A DNA stretch of 64,000 bases from Saccharomonospora marina XMU15 (lineage in GTDB: Bacteria; Actinomycetota; Actinomycetes; Mycobacteriales; Pseudonocardiaceae). The notes beneath the pieces were generated by a model. It saw nothing but the letters and a program-made list of their open reading frames with translations, made no database searches and had not been told where the DNA came from. A program made the translations under genes and the position numbers. Location of the stretch: assembly GCF_000244955.1 (NCBI RefSeq), contig NZ_CM001439.1, forward strand, positions 2,136,628 through 2,200,627. Direction: 5' to 3'. This document shows, piece after piece, positions 31,381 to 41,122 of this stretch; the stretch's first letter is position 1, and each line of letters starts with the position of its first letter.

Positions 31381-32915
31381 CCACCTCCCGTCAGCCACCC
31401 GGGGTGGACGAGGCGGGGCCCGCCGTGTGGCGAAAACTGGACAGGCGCACGGTGGCGGTCACACTGCTGCGTGCGGTCGGAGTGGCCGTTGCCGCCGGAT
31501 TCCCCACCGGGGCGGCGATCGCGGGCGGCACCTCACCGCTGGTCGCAACGGCTGTCGTCGTGCCGGTGGCGGTGGTGCTGATCGCCGCGGCCGGGCTCGT
31601 CGACGATCTGCGATGGCGCAAGACCAGCTACCGCGTCCTGCCCGATCGTGTCGAACTGCGCAAGGGGATCGTCGTGCGCAGCAGGCGCACGCTGAGCCGG
31701 CATCGCATCAGGGCCGTCGACATCACCGCGCCACCGTTGCTTCGTGCTTTCGGTCTGGTGCACGTCAAGCTCGGCACCGGGGAACAGACCTCGGCGGGGG
31801 AGAGCTCGCTGGTGCTGCACCCGCTGACCAGAGCAGAGGCCGACGATCTGCGCACCGAACTGCTGCACCGGGTCACGCCTGTCAGCAGGAGCCTCGCGCC
31901 CGCCGACGGGCTGCTCGCCACCTTCCAGCCCTCGTGGGTGCGGTTCGCCCCGATGTCGTTTCTGACCCCGACACTGGGGCTGGCCTTTTTCGGGGTGATC
32001 CTGCAGGTGGCCGAGTGGTTCGGGCTCCGGTCCGGTGTGATCAGTTGGGCGCTGGACCTGCTGCGCGGCCTTTCGCTGCCGCTTGCCGTGCTCGCACTGC
32101 TGGTCACCGGTCTCGCCGTTGGCGTGGCGGGCTCGATGGCGTTGTTCGTGGAGATGTGGTGGCGGTTTCGGCTCGAACGCGAGCCCAACGGCACCCTGCG
32201 GGTGCGGCGGGGGCTGCTCACCACGCGGTCGATCTCGCTGGAGGAGCGCCGGCTTCGTGGTGTCGAACTCGTCGAACCGCTGGGCAACCGGCTGGTCGGC
32301 GCGGCGAGGGTGGACGCGGTGGCCACCGGGCTCGCGCGGCAGAACTCCAAGGAGCGCACCGACCACAAGACCCTGCTGCCGCCCGCGCCGCGCCGGGAGG
32401 CCGACCGGGTGGCTGCCGTCGTGCTCCGCGAGCCCGCCTCGCCGACCGAGTCCGTACGGCTGCTGGCTCACCCCGCCGCGGCACGGGGACGCCGGGTGCG
32501 GTGGGCGCTGCTCGCGGTCTCCGCCGTGGTGCTGCCGCTGCTGGTTGTGGGTCTTGCCGGGGTGCCCGTGCTGCTGCCGGTCGCGGGAATCTGCGGGGCC
32601 GTGCTCGTGCCCGTCGCGCTGGCCGTCGCTTACGACGCCTACCGCAACCTCGGTCACGGACTCACCGGCGACTACCTGGTCACCCGAAGCGGCGCCCTAC
32701 GGCGCAGCACGGTCGCGCTGCGACGGCGCGGCATCATCGGGTGGACCGCAAGACAGTCGATCTTCCAGCGGCGCAAGGGATTGCTCACGCTCACCGCGAC
32801 AACGGCGGCGGGCGCGGGGGCCTACTCGATCTACGACATCGGGCAGGCCGAGGGACTGGAGTTCGCCGAGGCGGCGGTCGGCGAGCTGTTCGGCCCCTTC
32901 CTCGAACGCGCCTGA
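31377..32915 (+). CDS. Multi-PH-domain membrane protein (YdbT-like)
   Basis: A 512-residue protein with three bacterial PH domains separated by pairs of membrane helices. PH1 is YRVLPDRVELRKGIVVRSRR with RHRIRAVDITAPPLLRAFGL, PH2 is REPNGTLRVRRGLLTTRSIS with LVEPLGNRLVGAARVDAVAT, and PH3 is DYLVTRSGALRRSTVALRRR with IIGWTARQSIFQRRKGLLTL. Helix pairs lie around residues 25-75, 200-260 and 365-415. The GTG start at 31377 overlaps the previous stop. This is the standard YdbT build. Function in actinobacteria unknown. Confidence 0.82.
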   Translation: MTTSRQPPGVDEAGPAVWRKLDRRTVAVTLLRAVGVAVAAGFPTGAAIAGGTSPLVATAVVVPVAVVLIAAAGLVDDLRWRKTSYRVLPDRVELRKGIVVRSRRTLSRHRIRAVDITAPPLLRAFGLVHVKLGTGEQTSAGESSLVLHPLTRAEADDLRTELLHRVTPVSRSLAPADGLLATFQPSWVRFAPMSFLTPTLGLAFFGVILQVAEWFGLRSGVISWALDLLRGLSLPLAVLALLVTGLAVGVAGSMALFVEMWWRFRLEREPNGTLRVRRGLLTTRSISLEERRLRGVELVEPLGNRLVGAARVDAVATGLARQNSKERTDHKTLLPPAPRREADRVAAVVLREPASPTESVRLLAHPAAARGRRVRWALLAVSAVVLPLLVVGLAGVPVLLPVAGICGAVLVPVALAVAYDAYRNLGHGLTGDYLVTRSGALRRSTVALRRRGIIGWTARQSIFQRRKGLLTLTATTAAGAGAYSIYDIGQAEGLEFAEAAVGELFGPFLERA

Positions 32916-32968
32916 CCGCACGCGGGACGCACGGCGGGAAATGCGGCGACCGGCGCGGCGGCCCGCCG

Positions 32969-32974
32969 TAGGCT
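32969..32974 (+). promoter_or_regulatory. -10 box for a leaderless transcript
   Basis: TAGGCT lies 6 nt before the GTG start codon of the class V aminotransferase gene and there is no ribosome site, so the mRNA probably begins at or beside the start codon. Confidence 0.5.
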
Positions 32975-32980
32975 GAGGCC

Positions 32981-34009
32981 GTGCGAAACGCGTTCGGCGC
33001 CGAGTTCGACGGCTGTGACGGTTACCTCAACACTCCCAGCATCGGTGTGCCACCGGTAGCCGTGGCCGATGCCGTCGAGCACGAACTGCGGCGATGGCGC
33101 ACCGCGGCGGCGGCTCCGCCGGACTACGACGCCGCCGTGCAGCAGACCCGAGCGGCGTTCGGCGCGCTGGTGGGCGTGCCGGGGGAGCGGGTCGCCGTCG
33201 GAGCGAGTGTCTCGCAGGTGATCTCCATGGTCGCGGCCGGACTTGCCGACGGCGCCACGGTGCTGGCCGCCGAAGGCGAGTTCACCAGTGTCACCTTTCC
33301 CTTCGCCGCCCAGCAACGGCGCGGCGTCCGGGTGCGCGAAGTCCCGCTCGCCGACCTGCCCGCTCACGTCGAGGGGCATGATCTCGTGGCGGTGAGCGTG
33401 GTGCAGTCGGCCGACGGAGTGCTGGTCGATCTGGCCGCGCTGCGCTCCGCCTGCGAGGCGGCACGGGTGCCGGTACTGCTCGACGCCACGCAGGCCGCAG
33501 GCTGGCTGCCGCTGGAACTGGACTGGGCCGACTGGGTCGCGGGAGCGTCGTACAAGTGGCTGCTCGCTCCGCGCGGCGCCGCCTGGCTCGCCGTGCACCC
33601 GCGGGCGGCCGAGCGCACCGTGCCCGTCGCGGCGAACTGGTACGCGGGCGAGGACCCGTGGCAGACCGTGTACGGGCTGCCGCTTCGACTGGCGGGCGGC
33701 GCGCGGCGGTTCGACCTCTCACCCGCCTGGCTGCCGTTCGCGGGTGCCGCGGTGGCACTGCCCTACCTCGTCTCGCTGGACCGCAAGGCGGTGTACCGGC
33801 ACTGCACGGGCCTTGCCGATCTGCTGTTGTCCCGGCTGGGGCTGCCGCCGCGTGGCACCGCCATCGTGGCGCTGGACAGCGAGGGCGCGGCGGCGCGCCT
33901 GGCCGCCGCGGGCGTACGGGCCAGCGTGCGGGCGGGCAGGGCGAGGGTCGGCTTCCATATCTACAACACGGAGGCCGACGTGGAGCGGGTCGTGGACGCT
34001 CTTGGTTGA
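32981..34009 (+). CDS. Class V aminotransferase (cysteine desulfurase/EgtE-like)
   Basis: A 342-residue PLP enzyme of the class V group. The PLP lysine is Lys192 in GASYKWLLAPRG; LLDATQAAGWLPLELDWADW is the preceding cofactor-binding block. The N-terminus (EFDGCDGYLNTPSIGVPP) has the usual substrate-loop asparagine. Resemblance is to the EgtE/kynureninase-like branch, but none of the other ergothioneine genes is near, so the substrate is left open. It is preceded by a TAGGCT box 6 nt before the GTG. Confidence 0.75.
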   Translation: MRNAFGAEFDGCDGYLNTPSIGVPPVAVADAVEHELRRWRTAAAAPPDYDAAVQQTRAAFGALVGVPGERVAVGASVSQVISMVAAGLADGATVLAAEGEFTSVTFPFAAQQRRGVRVREVPLADLPAHVEGHDLVAVSVVQSADGVLVDLAALRSACEAARVPVLLDATQAAGWLPLELDWADWVAGASYKWLLAPRGAAWLAVHPRAAERTVPVAANWYAGEDPWQTVYGLPLRLAGGARRFDLSPAWLPFAGAAVALPYLVSLDRKAVYRHCTGLADLLLSRLGLPPRGTAIVALDSEGAAARLAAAGVRASVRAGRARVGFHIYNTEADVERVVDALG

Positions 34010-34032
34010 GCCGCGTACTACCGTCACCGCCT

Positions 34033-34698
34033 GTGGCCGGACAGCAGTACAACCACCGAGTGAGTGACACCTCGCCGATGCCCGTGATCACCGGGCCCCC
34101 GCCCGCGGCTCCACCACAACGAGGGCCCAGGCTCGTGCTCCACGCCGTGGGCCTCGTCGCCGTAGCGGTGGTGTCGGGACTGGTGTGGTGGCTCATCCGC
34201 TCCGGCGGCGGAGTCTCGGGGGAGCCCGCGGCGCCGACCCCAGCGAACCCGTTGACCAGCGGGGAGTTCAGCTACACCGTGGTCGCGGGCCCGCAGACGT
34301 CGACCGACTGCGCGGGCAACGCCTACGGCGACGTCGCGAACTGGTTCGTCCAGCACCCCTGCGAGCGGGTGGTGCGGGCGCTGTACACGACCCGCTCCGG
34401 CGAGGCCAGAGCCCTCGTGTCGGTGGTGGTCGTGACGATGCCGACCGCGACGCAGGCCCAGCAACTCAAGCTCATCACCGACACCGACGGCACGGGAAAC
34501 GTCAACGACCTCGTCCGCGACGGTACGGCCTCGCTACCGGGCGCCCCCTCGGTTGCCGGAGGTGAGTACCACTCCAAGTCCGAGGGCAAGGAAGTGACGA
34601 TCGTGGAGTCGGAGTTCTACGGCGACCACGCCGACGACGCGTTGCTGACTCGCATCGGCTCCGACGCGTTGCGGCTCTCGGAGGCGTTGCGCAGCTGA
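34033..34698 (+). CDS. Single-pass membrane-anchored hypothetical protein
   Basis: A 221-residue protein: a short Pro-rich cytoplasmic N-terminus (PMPVITGPPPAAPPQRGP), one membrane helix (LVLHAVGLVAVAVVSGLVWW), and an exported domain of about 160 residues with two cysteines (TDCAGNAY and HPCERVV) that could form a disulfide. The start is uncertain: GTG 34033 is favoured because TACCGT lies 8 nt upstream, suggesting a leaderless start; GTG 34063 and ATG 34078 are alternatives. No known domain recognised. It converges with the DUF4439 gene. Confidence 0.65.
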   Translation: MAGQQYNHRVSDTSPMPVITGPPPAAPPQRGPRLVLHAVGLVAVAVVSGLVWWLIRSGGGVSGEPAAPTPANPLTSGEFSYTVVAGPQTSTDCAGNAYGDVANWFVQHPCERVVRALYTTRSGEARALVSVVVVTMPTATQAQQLKLITDTDGTGNVNDLVRDGTASLPGAPSVAGGEYHSKSEGKEVTIVESEFYGDHADDALLTRIGSDALRLSEALRS

Positions 34699-34710
34699 GG
34701 GCCGAGCCTG

Positions 34711-35661
34711 CTAGGGCCGTTGCTCGCCCCGCCCTGGCAGCGCGATCGCCGCGGGACTCATCCCCGCCTCCATCCGCCAACTCGTGCAGCGGGTGGCCGA
34801 GCCGACCAGTGCCTGCGTGGCCAGTACCCGCAGGCGCGCGTCGTCGCTGTGTTCGAGCACGCCGTGCCAGGCCCTGGCCGCGTCCGTCTCCGCCGTGATC
34901 ACCACGGCCTGCGCCGATTCGGTTCCGGTGACCGGTTGCGGGGGCAGGTACGCAGGCTCCGGGGGGCGGGGCGTGGCGCCTGCCGCGGTGAGCACCCGTT
35001 CGCAGGCATCCCTGCGGTCGCGGTGCGCGTCGGTGCCCGCCTCGATGCCCTTGCCGAAGTCTTCCGGCAGGAAGGCGCTGACCAGGCCGTACACCCACAC
35101 CGCGGCGTGTTCGGCGGCGAGTGCCTCCTGCAGAGCGGCCACCGATTCCTCGGCGAGCGCGCCGGTGGCCACGCGGCTCACCTCCCCGGGTTGCTCCGCA
35201 CCGAGAGCGGGCGCGAGCTGCTGCAGCGCGGCACACCCGGCGGAGACCGAGCCGACCAGCCCCGCCCGGTGGCGCGGCAGTTTCGGGACCAGTTCGGCCG
35301 CCTGCTGCCGCGCCTCGGCGAGCCGCCCGCCGAGCGCTTCGATGCTGTCCACGGTGTGTGGCGGCGCGGGCGGCGGCGACTCCGGTACAGGCCGGTTGAG
35401 CCGGTCGACCTCGGCGCGCAATGCCCGCGCCTGCGCCGTGCGAGCCTGTGCCACCTGCCTGGCCAGGTCGGCGTGTTCGGGCGCCGCCGCAAGCGCGGTC
35501 GCCGCCTCGGCGTCGGACGTGGCGCGCAGCAACAGCGGCAGCAACGGGTCGGGACTGTCGTCATAGCCGCCGGAACACGCCGTGGCCACCGGCGCGGCGA
35601 GCGCGGTGAGCGCGGCCGCGCGAAGGAGGTCGCGACGTGTCAGCGGACCAGGGGATCTCAC
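34711..35661 (-). CDS. Tat-exported lipoprotein with two DUF4439 ferritin-like domains
   Basis: A 316-residue protein. The N-terminus TRRDLLRAAALTALAAPVAT with ACSGG is a twin-arginine signal ending in a lipobox. A helical region (DPLLPLLLRATSDAEAATAL, HRAGLVGSVSAGCAALQQL) is followed by the DUF4439 ferritin-like domain (ALAAEHAAVWVYGLVSAFLP, AHRDRRDACERVLTAAGATP, AWHGVLEHSDDARLRVLATQ). The GTG at 35661 has AGGATGG upstream; the long frame beyond it is antisense shadow of rimP. A gene of this type lies next to rimP in mycobacteria too (Rv2844 region). Metal binding is likely but not proven. Confidence 0.8.
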   Translation of the reverse strand: MRSPGPLTRRDLLRAAALTALAAPVATACSGGYDDSPDPLLPLLLRATSDAEAATALAAAPEHADLARQVAQARTAQARALRAEVDRLNRPVPESPPPAPPHTVDSIEALGGRLAEARQQAAELVPKLPRHRAGLVGSVSAGCAALQQLAPALGAEQPGEVSRVATGALAEESVAALQEALAAEHAAVWVYGLVSAFLPEDFGKGIEAGTDAHRDRRDACERVLTAAGATPRPPEPAYLPPQPVTGTESAQAVVITAETDAARAWHGVLEHSDDARLRVLATQALVGSATRCTSWRMEAGMSPAAIALPGRGEQRP

Positions 35662-35760
35662 AGGACGCCATCCTGCCAGCGGGGTGCGACGGACGGCGCG
35701 AGGCGGTCCCGGCAAGATAAGCTGGACCACTACTTGACAAGGACAACAGGGAGCATCACG

Positions 35761-36300
35761 GTGCCCAACGAACTCGCCAGTCGGCTCGAGCCACTCGTGG
35801 CCGACGCCGTCACGGCCGCGGGTTTCGATCTCGACGCGCTGGACGTGCAGCAGGCCGGACGGCGCAAGCTGGTCAAGGTCGTCGTCGACGGGGAGGAAGG
35901 CGTCGAACTCGACCAGGTGGCCGAGATCAGCAGGGCGGTGTCCGCGGTGCTCGACGAGCACGAGGAACTGATCGCGGGGGCGTACACGCTCGAGGTGACC
36001 TCGCCGGGGGTCGACCGGCCACTGACCAAGCCGCGACACTGGCGCCGGGCCAAGTACCGGCTCGTTCGGGTGACCCCACGGGAGGGTGCCGAGTTCGTCG
36101 GCCGCGTCGGGAACGCGACAGACAACAGCGTGCGGATGCTCGTGGACGGCACCCTGCGCGAACTGGCCTACGCCGACGTGGCGAAGGCAGTGATCGAGAT
36201 CGAGTTCAGGCAGCCGCCGACAGGTGAGCTCAAGCTGCTGGACAACGACGCCTGCGGCAAGATCGGGGAAGGCGCCGGACCGAAGGAGGAGTCGAGGTGA
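35761..36300 (+). CDS. rimP: Ribosome maturation factor RimP
   Basis: A 179-residue RimP. The N-terminal domain contains [20 protein letters not shown] and [20 protein letters not shown], the middle [20 protein letters not shown] is the family hallmark, and an SH3-like C-terminal domain follows. RimP assists assembly of the 30S subunit. It is the first gene of rimP-nusA-ylxR-infB; the stop overlaps the nusA GTG by 4 bp. The GTG at 35761 with AGGGAG upstream was chosen over a much longer open frame, which is a shadow of the divergent lipoprotein gene. Confidence 0.92.
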   Translation: MPNELASRLEPLVADAVTAAGFDLDALDVQQAGRRKLVKVVVDGEEGVELDQVAEISRAVSAVLDEHEELIAGAYTLEVTSPGVDRPLTKPRHWRRAKYRLVRVTPREGAEFVGRVGNATDNSVRMLVDGTLRELAYADVAKAVIEIEFRQPPTGELKLLDNDACGKIGEGAGPKEESR

Positions 36301-37340
36301 ACGTCGACATCGCGGCGTTGCGCGCGATCGAACGGGACAAGGACATCCCCTTCGAGACGGTGCTGGAGGCGATCGAGAGTGCCCTGCTGACCGCGTACAA
36401 GCACACCGAAGGCCATCAGCCACACGCCAAAATCGACATCGATCGCAAGACGGGTTACGTGCGGGTACTGGCGCACACCCTCGACGAGAACGGCGAGATC
36501 GCGCAGGAGTGGGACGACACCCCCGAGGGGTTCGGCCGAATCGCCGCCGCCACCGCGCGCCAGGTGATCCTGCAGCGGCTGCGCGACGCCGAGCACGAGA
36601 GGACCTTCGGCGAGTTCTCCGCGAAGGAGGGCGAGATCGTCGCCGGTGTGATCCAGCGCGACGCGCGGGCCAACGCTCGCGGCATGGTGATCGTGCAGGT
36701 GGGCGAGACGGAGGGTGTGCTTCCCGCCGCCGAGCAGGTGCCGGGGGAGACCTACGAGCACGGCGCCAGGATCAAGGCCTACGTCGTGGGTGTGGCCCGC
36801 TCGGCCAGAGGACCGCAGATCACGCTGTCGCGCACCCACCCCAACCTGGTGCGCAGGCTGTTCGCGCTGGAGGTGCCCGAGATCGCCGACGGCACCGTGG
36901 AGATCGCCGCCGTGGCCCGCGAGGCGGGGCACCGTTCGAAGATCGCGGTGCGGTCAACCGTTGCGGGCGTCAACGCCAAGGGCGCCTGCATCGGCCCGGT
37001 CGGTGCGCGTGTGCGCAACGTCATGAGCGAACTCGGCGGCGAGAAGATCGACATCATCGACTACTCGGAGGACCCGGCCAGGTTCGTCGGGAATGCGCTG
37101 TCGCCCGCCAAAGTTGTATCCGTCAAGGTCGTGGACGAGCGTGTCAAGACGGCACGGGTCGTCGTCCCCGACTTCCAGCTTTCGCTCGCCATCGGCAAGG
37201 AAGGGCAGAACGCCCGTCTCGCTGCCAGGCTGACCGGCTGGCGCATCGACATCCGCAGCGACGCCGCACCGGAGTCGGGGCAGCGGCAGGTCGATCCGGA
37301 CGAGTCACCGCACGCTGCGGCTACCGGTTCGGCTGAGTGA
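36297..37340 (+). CDS. nusA: Transcription termination/antitermination factor NusA
   Basis: A 347-residue NusA. The N-terminal domain binds RNA polymerase ([20 protein letters not shown]), S1 lies around residues 115-180 ([20 protein letters not shown]), and the two KH domains follow ([20 protein letters not shown] with [13 protein letters not shown], and [20 protein letters not shown]). The C-terminal acidic repeats of E. coli NusA are absent, as is normal in actinobacteria. GTG start overlapping rimP; ylxR follows within 30 bp. Confidence 0.94.
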   Translation: MNVDIAALRAIERDKDIPFETVLEAIESALLTAYKHTEGHQPHAKIDIDRKTGYVRVLAHTLDENGEIAQEWDDTPEGFGRIAAATARQVILQRLRDAEHERTFGEFSAKEGEIVAGVIQRDARANARGMVIVQVGETEGVLPAAEQVPGETYEHGARIKAYVVGVARSARGPQITLSRTHPNLVRRLFALEVPEIADGTVEIAAVAREAGHRSKIAVRSTVAGVNAKGACIGPVGARVRNVMSELGGEKIDIIDYSEDPARFVGNALSPAKVVSVKVVDERVKTARVVVPDFQLSLAIGKEGQNARLAARLTGWRIDIRSDAAPESGQRQVDPDESPHAAATGSAE

Positions 37341-37352
37341 TTGACCAAGGGC

Positions 37353-37358
37353 TAAACT
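37353..37358 (+). promoter_or_regulatory. Possible -10 box before ylxR
   Basis: TAAACT stands 8 nt before the likely GTG start of ylxR, just after the nusA stop codon. It may give a leaderless ylxR-infB transcript in addition to read-through from rimP-nusA. No clear -35 hexamer is seen. Confidence 0.35.
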
Positions 37359-37366
37359 GGGTAACG

Positions 37367-37735
37367 GTGCGACGCCCGCAGTCGGAATCGACACGCCGTG
37401 AACACGGGGGGTACGGAGTAACACCCGTTCGTACCTGTGTCGGGTGCCGGCGGCGGGCATCGGTCGGAGAGTTGTTGCGCATCGTCGCGGAGGACGGGCG
37501 GCTCGTCGTCGATACTCGACGGCGGCTACCTGGTCGAGGTGCCTGGTTGCACCCAGACCTGGAATGCCTGTCCAAAGCCGAGCGGCGGCGGGCGTTCCCC
37601 CGGGCATTACGGGTCCTGGGGGCGCTCGACGCGGACGGCATGCGGCATGATGTGAAGCGGCTCGCCGAGAGCTGTACGGATTCGGGGAGTTCCCGGATCC
37701 AGCCGGAAACAAGGAAGCAGGTCGACCCGTCATGA
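37367..37735 (+). CDS. ylxR: YlxR-family RNA-binding protein
   Basis: A 122-residue protein with the YlxR fold: VRTCVGCRRRASVGELLRIV (the conserved CVGCR), then GRGAWLHPDLECLSKAERRR and AFPRALRV. YlxR proteins bind RNA, associate with RNase P or the ribosome, and always lie between nusA and infB. The start GTG at 37367 avoids overlap with nusA; an open frame from 37337 would overlap the nusA stop and adds residues not usual for the family. A 35-residue N-terminal stretch before the CVGCR motif is longer than in many relatives, so the true start could be internal, but no later start codon lies before the motif. Confidence 0.85.
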   Translation: MRRPQSESTRREHGGYGVTPVRTCVGCRRRASVGELLRIVAEDGRLVVDTRRRLPGRGAWLHPDLECLSKAERRRAFPRALRVLGALDADGMRHDVKRLAESCTDSGSSRIQPETRKQVDPS

Positions 37736-37822
37736 GTCAGCCGTGAAGCTGAAGCCATGAACGCGCGACGATAGGACGAGGTCAGCGGGTCCAGCCGCCG
37801 ACCTCATCAGTTGAGGAGAGCA

Positions 37823-40729
37823 GTGGCAGGCAAGGCCCGCGTACATGAGCTCGCGAAAGAGCTCGGTGTAACGAGCAAGGAAGTACTCGCCAAGCTGAAA
37901 GAGCAGGGCGAGTTCGTGAAATCCGCGTCGTCGACCGTGGAGGCGCCGGTCGCCCGACGGTTGCGAGACGCCTTCTCCAGCAAGGACTCCAGGCAGTCCG
38001 AACGCAAATCCGGCGGTAGGCAGGCCGCGAAGCCTGCCGCGCCCTCAGGCGGCAACGGCTCCGCCCCTTCGGCCAAGCAGGCGAGCACGCCCGCGCAGCC
38101 GCAGCAGGAGGCGAGGCCCTCGCAGCCGCAGGCGAAGCCACCCAAACCAGGTCCGAAACCCGGGCCGAGGCCGAGCCAGGCACCCAAGCCTGCCGAGCAG
38201 GCGCCCGCGGCGAAGGCAGAACCACAGCAGCAGCAGCAGTCGCAGCAGCAGCCGAAGCAGGAGTCCGGCTCGGTCGTTCCGCCGAAGCCTCAGGGCCCCA
38301 AGCCGGGGCCGAAGCCCGGCCCGCGGCCGCCGCGTGTCGGCAACAACCCCTTCGGTGTCGGCGCGGGCTCACCCCCGCCGCGCCCAGCGCCCCCGCGTCC
38401 AGGCGGCGGCCAGCAACAGGGTGAGCGCGGCTCCCGTCCCGGTGGGGACCGCCCCTCGGGCGGCCCGCGTGGTGGCGCGCCCGGCGGCAACAGGCCGAGC
38501 CCCGGCAGCATGCCGCCACGCCCCAACCCGGGCATGATGCCCACCCGGCCTGCCCGCCCCGCGGGCGGACCCGGCGGTGGCCGTGGCGGCCCCGGCGGCG
38601 GCCGAGGTGGCGCCGGAACCGGTGCGGGTCGAGGCGGCGGCGGCCCCCGCGGTGGCGGTGGCGGCGGCTTCCGCGGCGGCCCCGGTGGCGGTGCAGGTGG
38701 CGGTGGCGGCGGCTTCCGCGGTGGACCCGGCGGCGGTGCCCCCGCAGGTGGCGGTGGCGGCTTCCGAGGCGGCGGTGGCCGTGGCGGCCCCGGTGGCCGC
38801 GGCGGTGCGGCCGGTGCCTTCGGCCGTCCTGGCGGTCCCTCGCGCAAGGGCCGCAAGTCGAAGCGGCAGAAGCGCCAGGAGTACATGGAGAACATGCAGG
38901 CGCCTTCGGTCGGTGGCGTCCGCCTGCCCAAGGGCAGTGGCGAGACGATCCGGCTGCCGCGCGGTGCCTCGCTGACCGATTTCGCGGAGAAGATCGACGC
39001 CAACCCGGCCTCGCTGGTGCAGGTGTTGTTCCACCTCGGCGAGATGGTCACCGCGACCCAGTCCGTCTCCGAGGACGTGCTGGAGTTGCTCGGCACGGAG
39101 ATGAACTACAACGTGCAGGTGGTCAGCCCCGAGGAGGAGGACCGCGAACTGCTGGAAGCCTTCGACATCACCTACGGCGAGGACGCCGGTGACGAGGAGG
39201 ACCTGCAGGTGCGGCCGCCGGTGGTGACCGTGATGGGTCACGTCGACCACGGTAAGACGCGCCTGTTGGACACCATCCGTAAGACGAAGGTGCACGAGGG
39301 TGAGGCCGGTGGCATCACCCAGCACATCGGTGCCTACCAGATCGAGACCGAACTGGAGGGCCAGGAGCGGCTCATCACCTTCATCGACACCCCGGGCCAC
39401 GAGGCGTTCACCGCCATGCGTGCCCGTGGTGCGCAGGCGACGGACATCGCGGTGATCGTGGTGGCCGCCGACGACGGTGTGATGCCGCAGACGGTGGAGG
39501 CCATCAACCACGCCCAGGCCGCCAAGGCGCCGATCGTGGTCGCGGTCAACAAGATCGACAAGGAAGGCGCCAATCCGCAGAAGATCCGCCAGCAGCTCAC
39601 CGAGTACGGCCTGGTGGCGGAGGAGTACGGCGGCGACACGATGTTCGTCGACATCTCCGCGCGCGAGAACATCAACATCGACGGGCTGCTCGAGGCGATC
39701 CTGCTGACCGCGGACGCGGCGCTGGACCTGCGGGCCAACCCGGACATGGAAGCGCAGGGTGTCGCGATCGAGGCTCACCTCGACCGTGGTCGAGGCCCCG
39801 TGGCGACCGTGCTGGTGCAGCGCGGCACGCTCCGCATCGGAGACTCGGTCGTCGCGGGCGACGCGTACGGCCGCGTGCGCCGGATGGTCGACGAGTACAA
39901 CCACGACGTGACAGAGGCGTTGCCGTCGCGGCCGGTGCAGGTCATCGGGTTCACGTCGGTGCCGAGGGCGGGTGACACGTTCCTCGTCGTGGAGGAGGAC
40001 CGGGTTGCCCGGCAGATCGCCGAGCGCAGGCAGGCCCGAATCCGCAACGCCGAGAACGCGGCGAGGCGCAAGCGGGTCAGCCTGGAGGACCTGGACTCCG
40101 CGCTGAAGGAGACCAACACCCTCAACCTGATCGTCAAGGGTGACAACTCGGGTACCGTCGAGGCGCTCGAGGCGTCGCTGATGCAGATCGACGTGGGCGA
40201 CGAGGTCGAACTCAACATCGTCCACCGCGGCGTCGGTGGCGTGACCGAGAGCGACATCGACCTGGCCACGGCGTCCGACGCCATCGTGCTCGGGTTCAAC
40301 GTGCGGGCGCAGGGCAAGGCGACCGAGCGGGCGACCCGCGAAGGCGTCGACGTCCGGTACTACACGGTGATCTACCAGGCGATCGAGGAGATCGAGCAGG
40401 CCCTCAAGGGCATGCTCAAGCCGGAGTACGAAGAGGTCGAACTCGGTAAGGCCGAGGTCCGCGAGGTGTTCAAGTCCTCCAAGTTCGGCACCATCGCGGG
40501 TTGTCTGGTCACCGCGGGTGAGATCCGGCGCAACGCGAAGGCGAGGCTGCTGCGTGACAACGTGGTGGTGGCGCAGAACCTGCCGGTCAGCTCGTTGCGG
40601 CGGTTCAAGGACGATGTCGTCGAGGTACGCGAGGGCTTCGAGTGCGGTCTCACCCTCGGTAAGTACAGCGACATCAAGACCGGCGACGTGATCGAGACCT
40701 ACGAGCAGCGCGAGAAGCCGCGCGCGTAG
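37823..40729 (+). CDS. infB: Translation initiation factor IF-2
   Basis: A 968-residue IF-2. The N-terminal IF2_N domain ([20 protein letters not shown]) is followed by a long Pro/Gln-rich and then Gly/Arg-rich disordered region (about residues 85-345, with repeats of [12 protein letters not shown]). A second IF2_N domain starts near 375. The G domain has GHVDHGKT at about residue 472, DTPGHE and NKID, and domains II-IV complete the protein to [20 protein letters not shown]. It brings initiator tRNA to the 30S subunit. The GTG at 37823 has GAGGAGAG upstream; a TTG at 37811 in frame lies before that site and was rejected. Confidence 0.94.
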   Translation: MAGKARVHELAKELGVTSKEVLAKLKEQGEFVKSASSTVEAPVARRLRDAFSSKDSRQSERKSGGRQAAKPAAPSGGNGSAPSAKQASTPAQPQQEARPSQPQAKPPKPGPKPGPRPSQAPKPAEQAPAAKAEPQQQQQSQQQPKQESGSVVPPKPQGPKPGPKPGPRPPRVGNNPFGVGAGSPPPRPAPPRPGGGQQQGERGSRPGGDRPSGGPRGGAPGGNRPSPGSMPPRPNPGMMPTRPARPAGGPGGGRGGPGGGRGGAGTGAGRGGGGPRGGGGGGFRGGPGGGAGGGGGGFRGGPGGGAPAGGGGGFRGGGGRGGPGGRGGAAGAFGRPGGPSRKGRKSKRQKRQEYMENMQAPSVGGVRLPKGSGETIRLPRGASLTDFAEKIDANPASLVQVLFHLGEMVTATQSVSEDVLELLGTEMNYNVQVVSPEEEDRELLEAFDITYGEDAGDEEDLQVRPPVVTVMGHVDHGKTRLLDTIRKTKVHEGEAGGITQHIGAYQIETELEGQERLITFIDTPGHEAFTAMRARGAQATDIAVIVVAADDGVMPQTVEAINHAQAAKAPIVVAVNKIDKEGANPQKIRQQLTEYGLVAEEYGGDTMFVDISARENINIDGLLEAILLTADAALDLRANPDMEAQGVAIEAHLDRGRGPVATVLVQRGTLRIGDSVVAGDAYGRVRRMVDEYNHDVTEALPSRPVQVIGFTSVPRAGDTFLVVEEDRVARQIAERRQARIRNAENAARRKRVSLEDLDSALKETNTLNLIVKGDNSGTVEALEASLMQIDVGDEVELNIVHRGVGGVTESDIDLATASDAIVLGFNVRAQGKATERATREGVDVRYYTVIYQAIEEIEQALKGMLKPEYEEVELGKAEVREVFKSSKFGTIAGCLVTAGEIRRNAKARLLRDNVVVAQNLPVSSLRRFKDDVVEVREGFECGLTLGKYSDIKTGDVIETYEQREKPRA

Positions 40730-40737
40730 TGGCCGTC

Positions 40738-40775
40738 TCGGTGGCTGGGCGGGCCCACTCCCGCCCAGCCACCGA
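40738..40775 (+). terminator. Perfect hairpin after infB
   Basis: TCGGTGGCTGGGCGGG (40738-40753) pairs without mismatch to CCCGCCCAGCCACCGA (40760-40775) around a 6-nt loop, giving a 16-bp stem. No T-run follows, as is common for high-GC actinobacterial terminators. It separates infB from the DUF503 gene. Confidence 0.75.
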
Positions 40776-40793
40776 CGAGCACAGGGGAATGCC

Positions 40794-41090
40794 ATGTTCG
40801 TGGGTGCCCTGGAACTCGAACTGTTGCTGGGTGACGTGCGGTCACTGAAGCAGAAGCGTTCGGCGGTCCGGCCGGTGATCGCGGAGCTGCGCAAGCGGTT
40901 CGAGGTCGCGGTGGCCGAGGCCGGCCATCTGGACCTGTACCGGCGTTCGCTGATCGGTGTGGCGGCGGTCGCGGCGGACGGCAAGCAGGTGAGGGATGTG
41001 CTCGACGCCTGCGAGCGGTTCGTGGCGGCACGTCCGGACCTCGAGTTGTTGTCGGCGCGCAGGCGGCTGCTTGGTCCCGACGACGAGTAG
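40794..41090 (+). CDS. DUF503 family protein (YlxP-like)
   Basis: A 98-residue protein with the DUF503 pattern: [40 protein letters not shown] and [20 protein letters not shown]. It sits between infB and rbfA, where the homologous ylxP gene is found in many bacteria; a role in ribosome assembly or translation is assumed but not proven. ATG start with AGGGG upstream. Confidence 0.88.
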   Translation: MFVGALELELLLGDVRSLKQKRSAVRPVIAELRKRFEVAVAEAGHLDLYRRSLIGVAAVAADGKQVRDVLDACERFVAARPDLELLSARRRLLGPDDE

Positions 41091-41122
41091 CTGGCTGGTT
41101 GATACGGATAAGGGGGTGCGTC

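Noticed and set aside
32981-34009. EgtE of ergothioneine biosynthesis
   Set aside because: No egtA, egtB, egtC or egtD nearby; class V aminotransferases are too diverse to assign a substrate.
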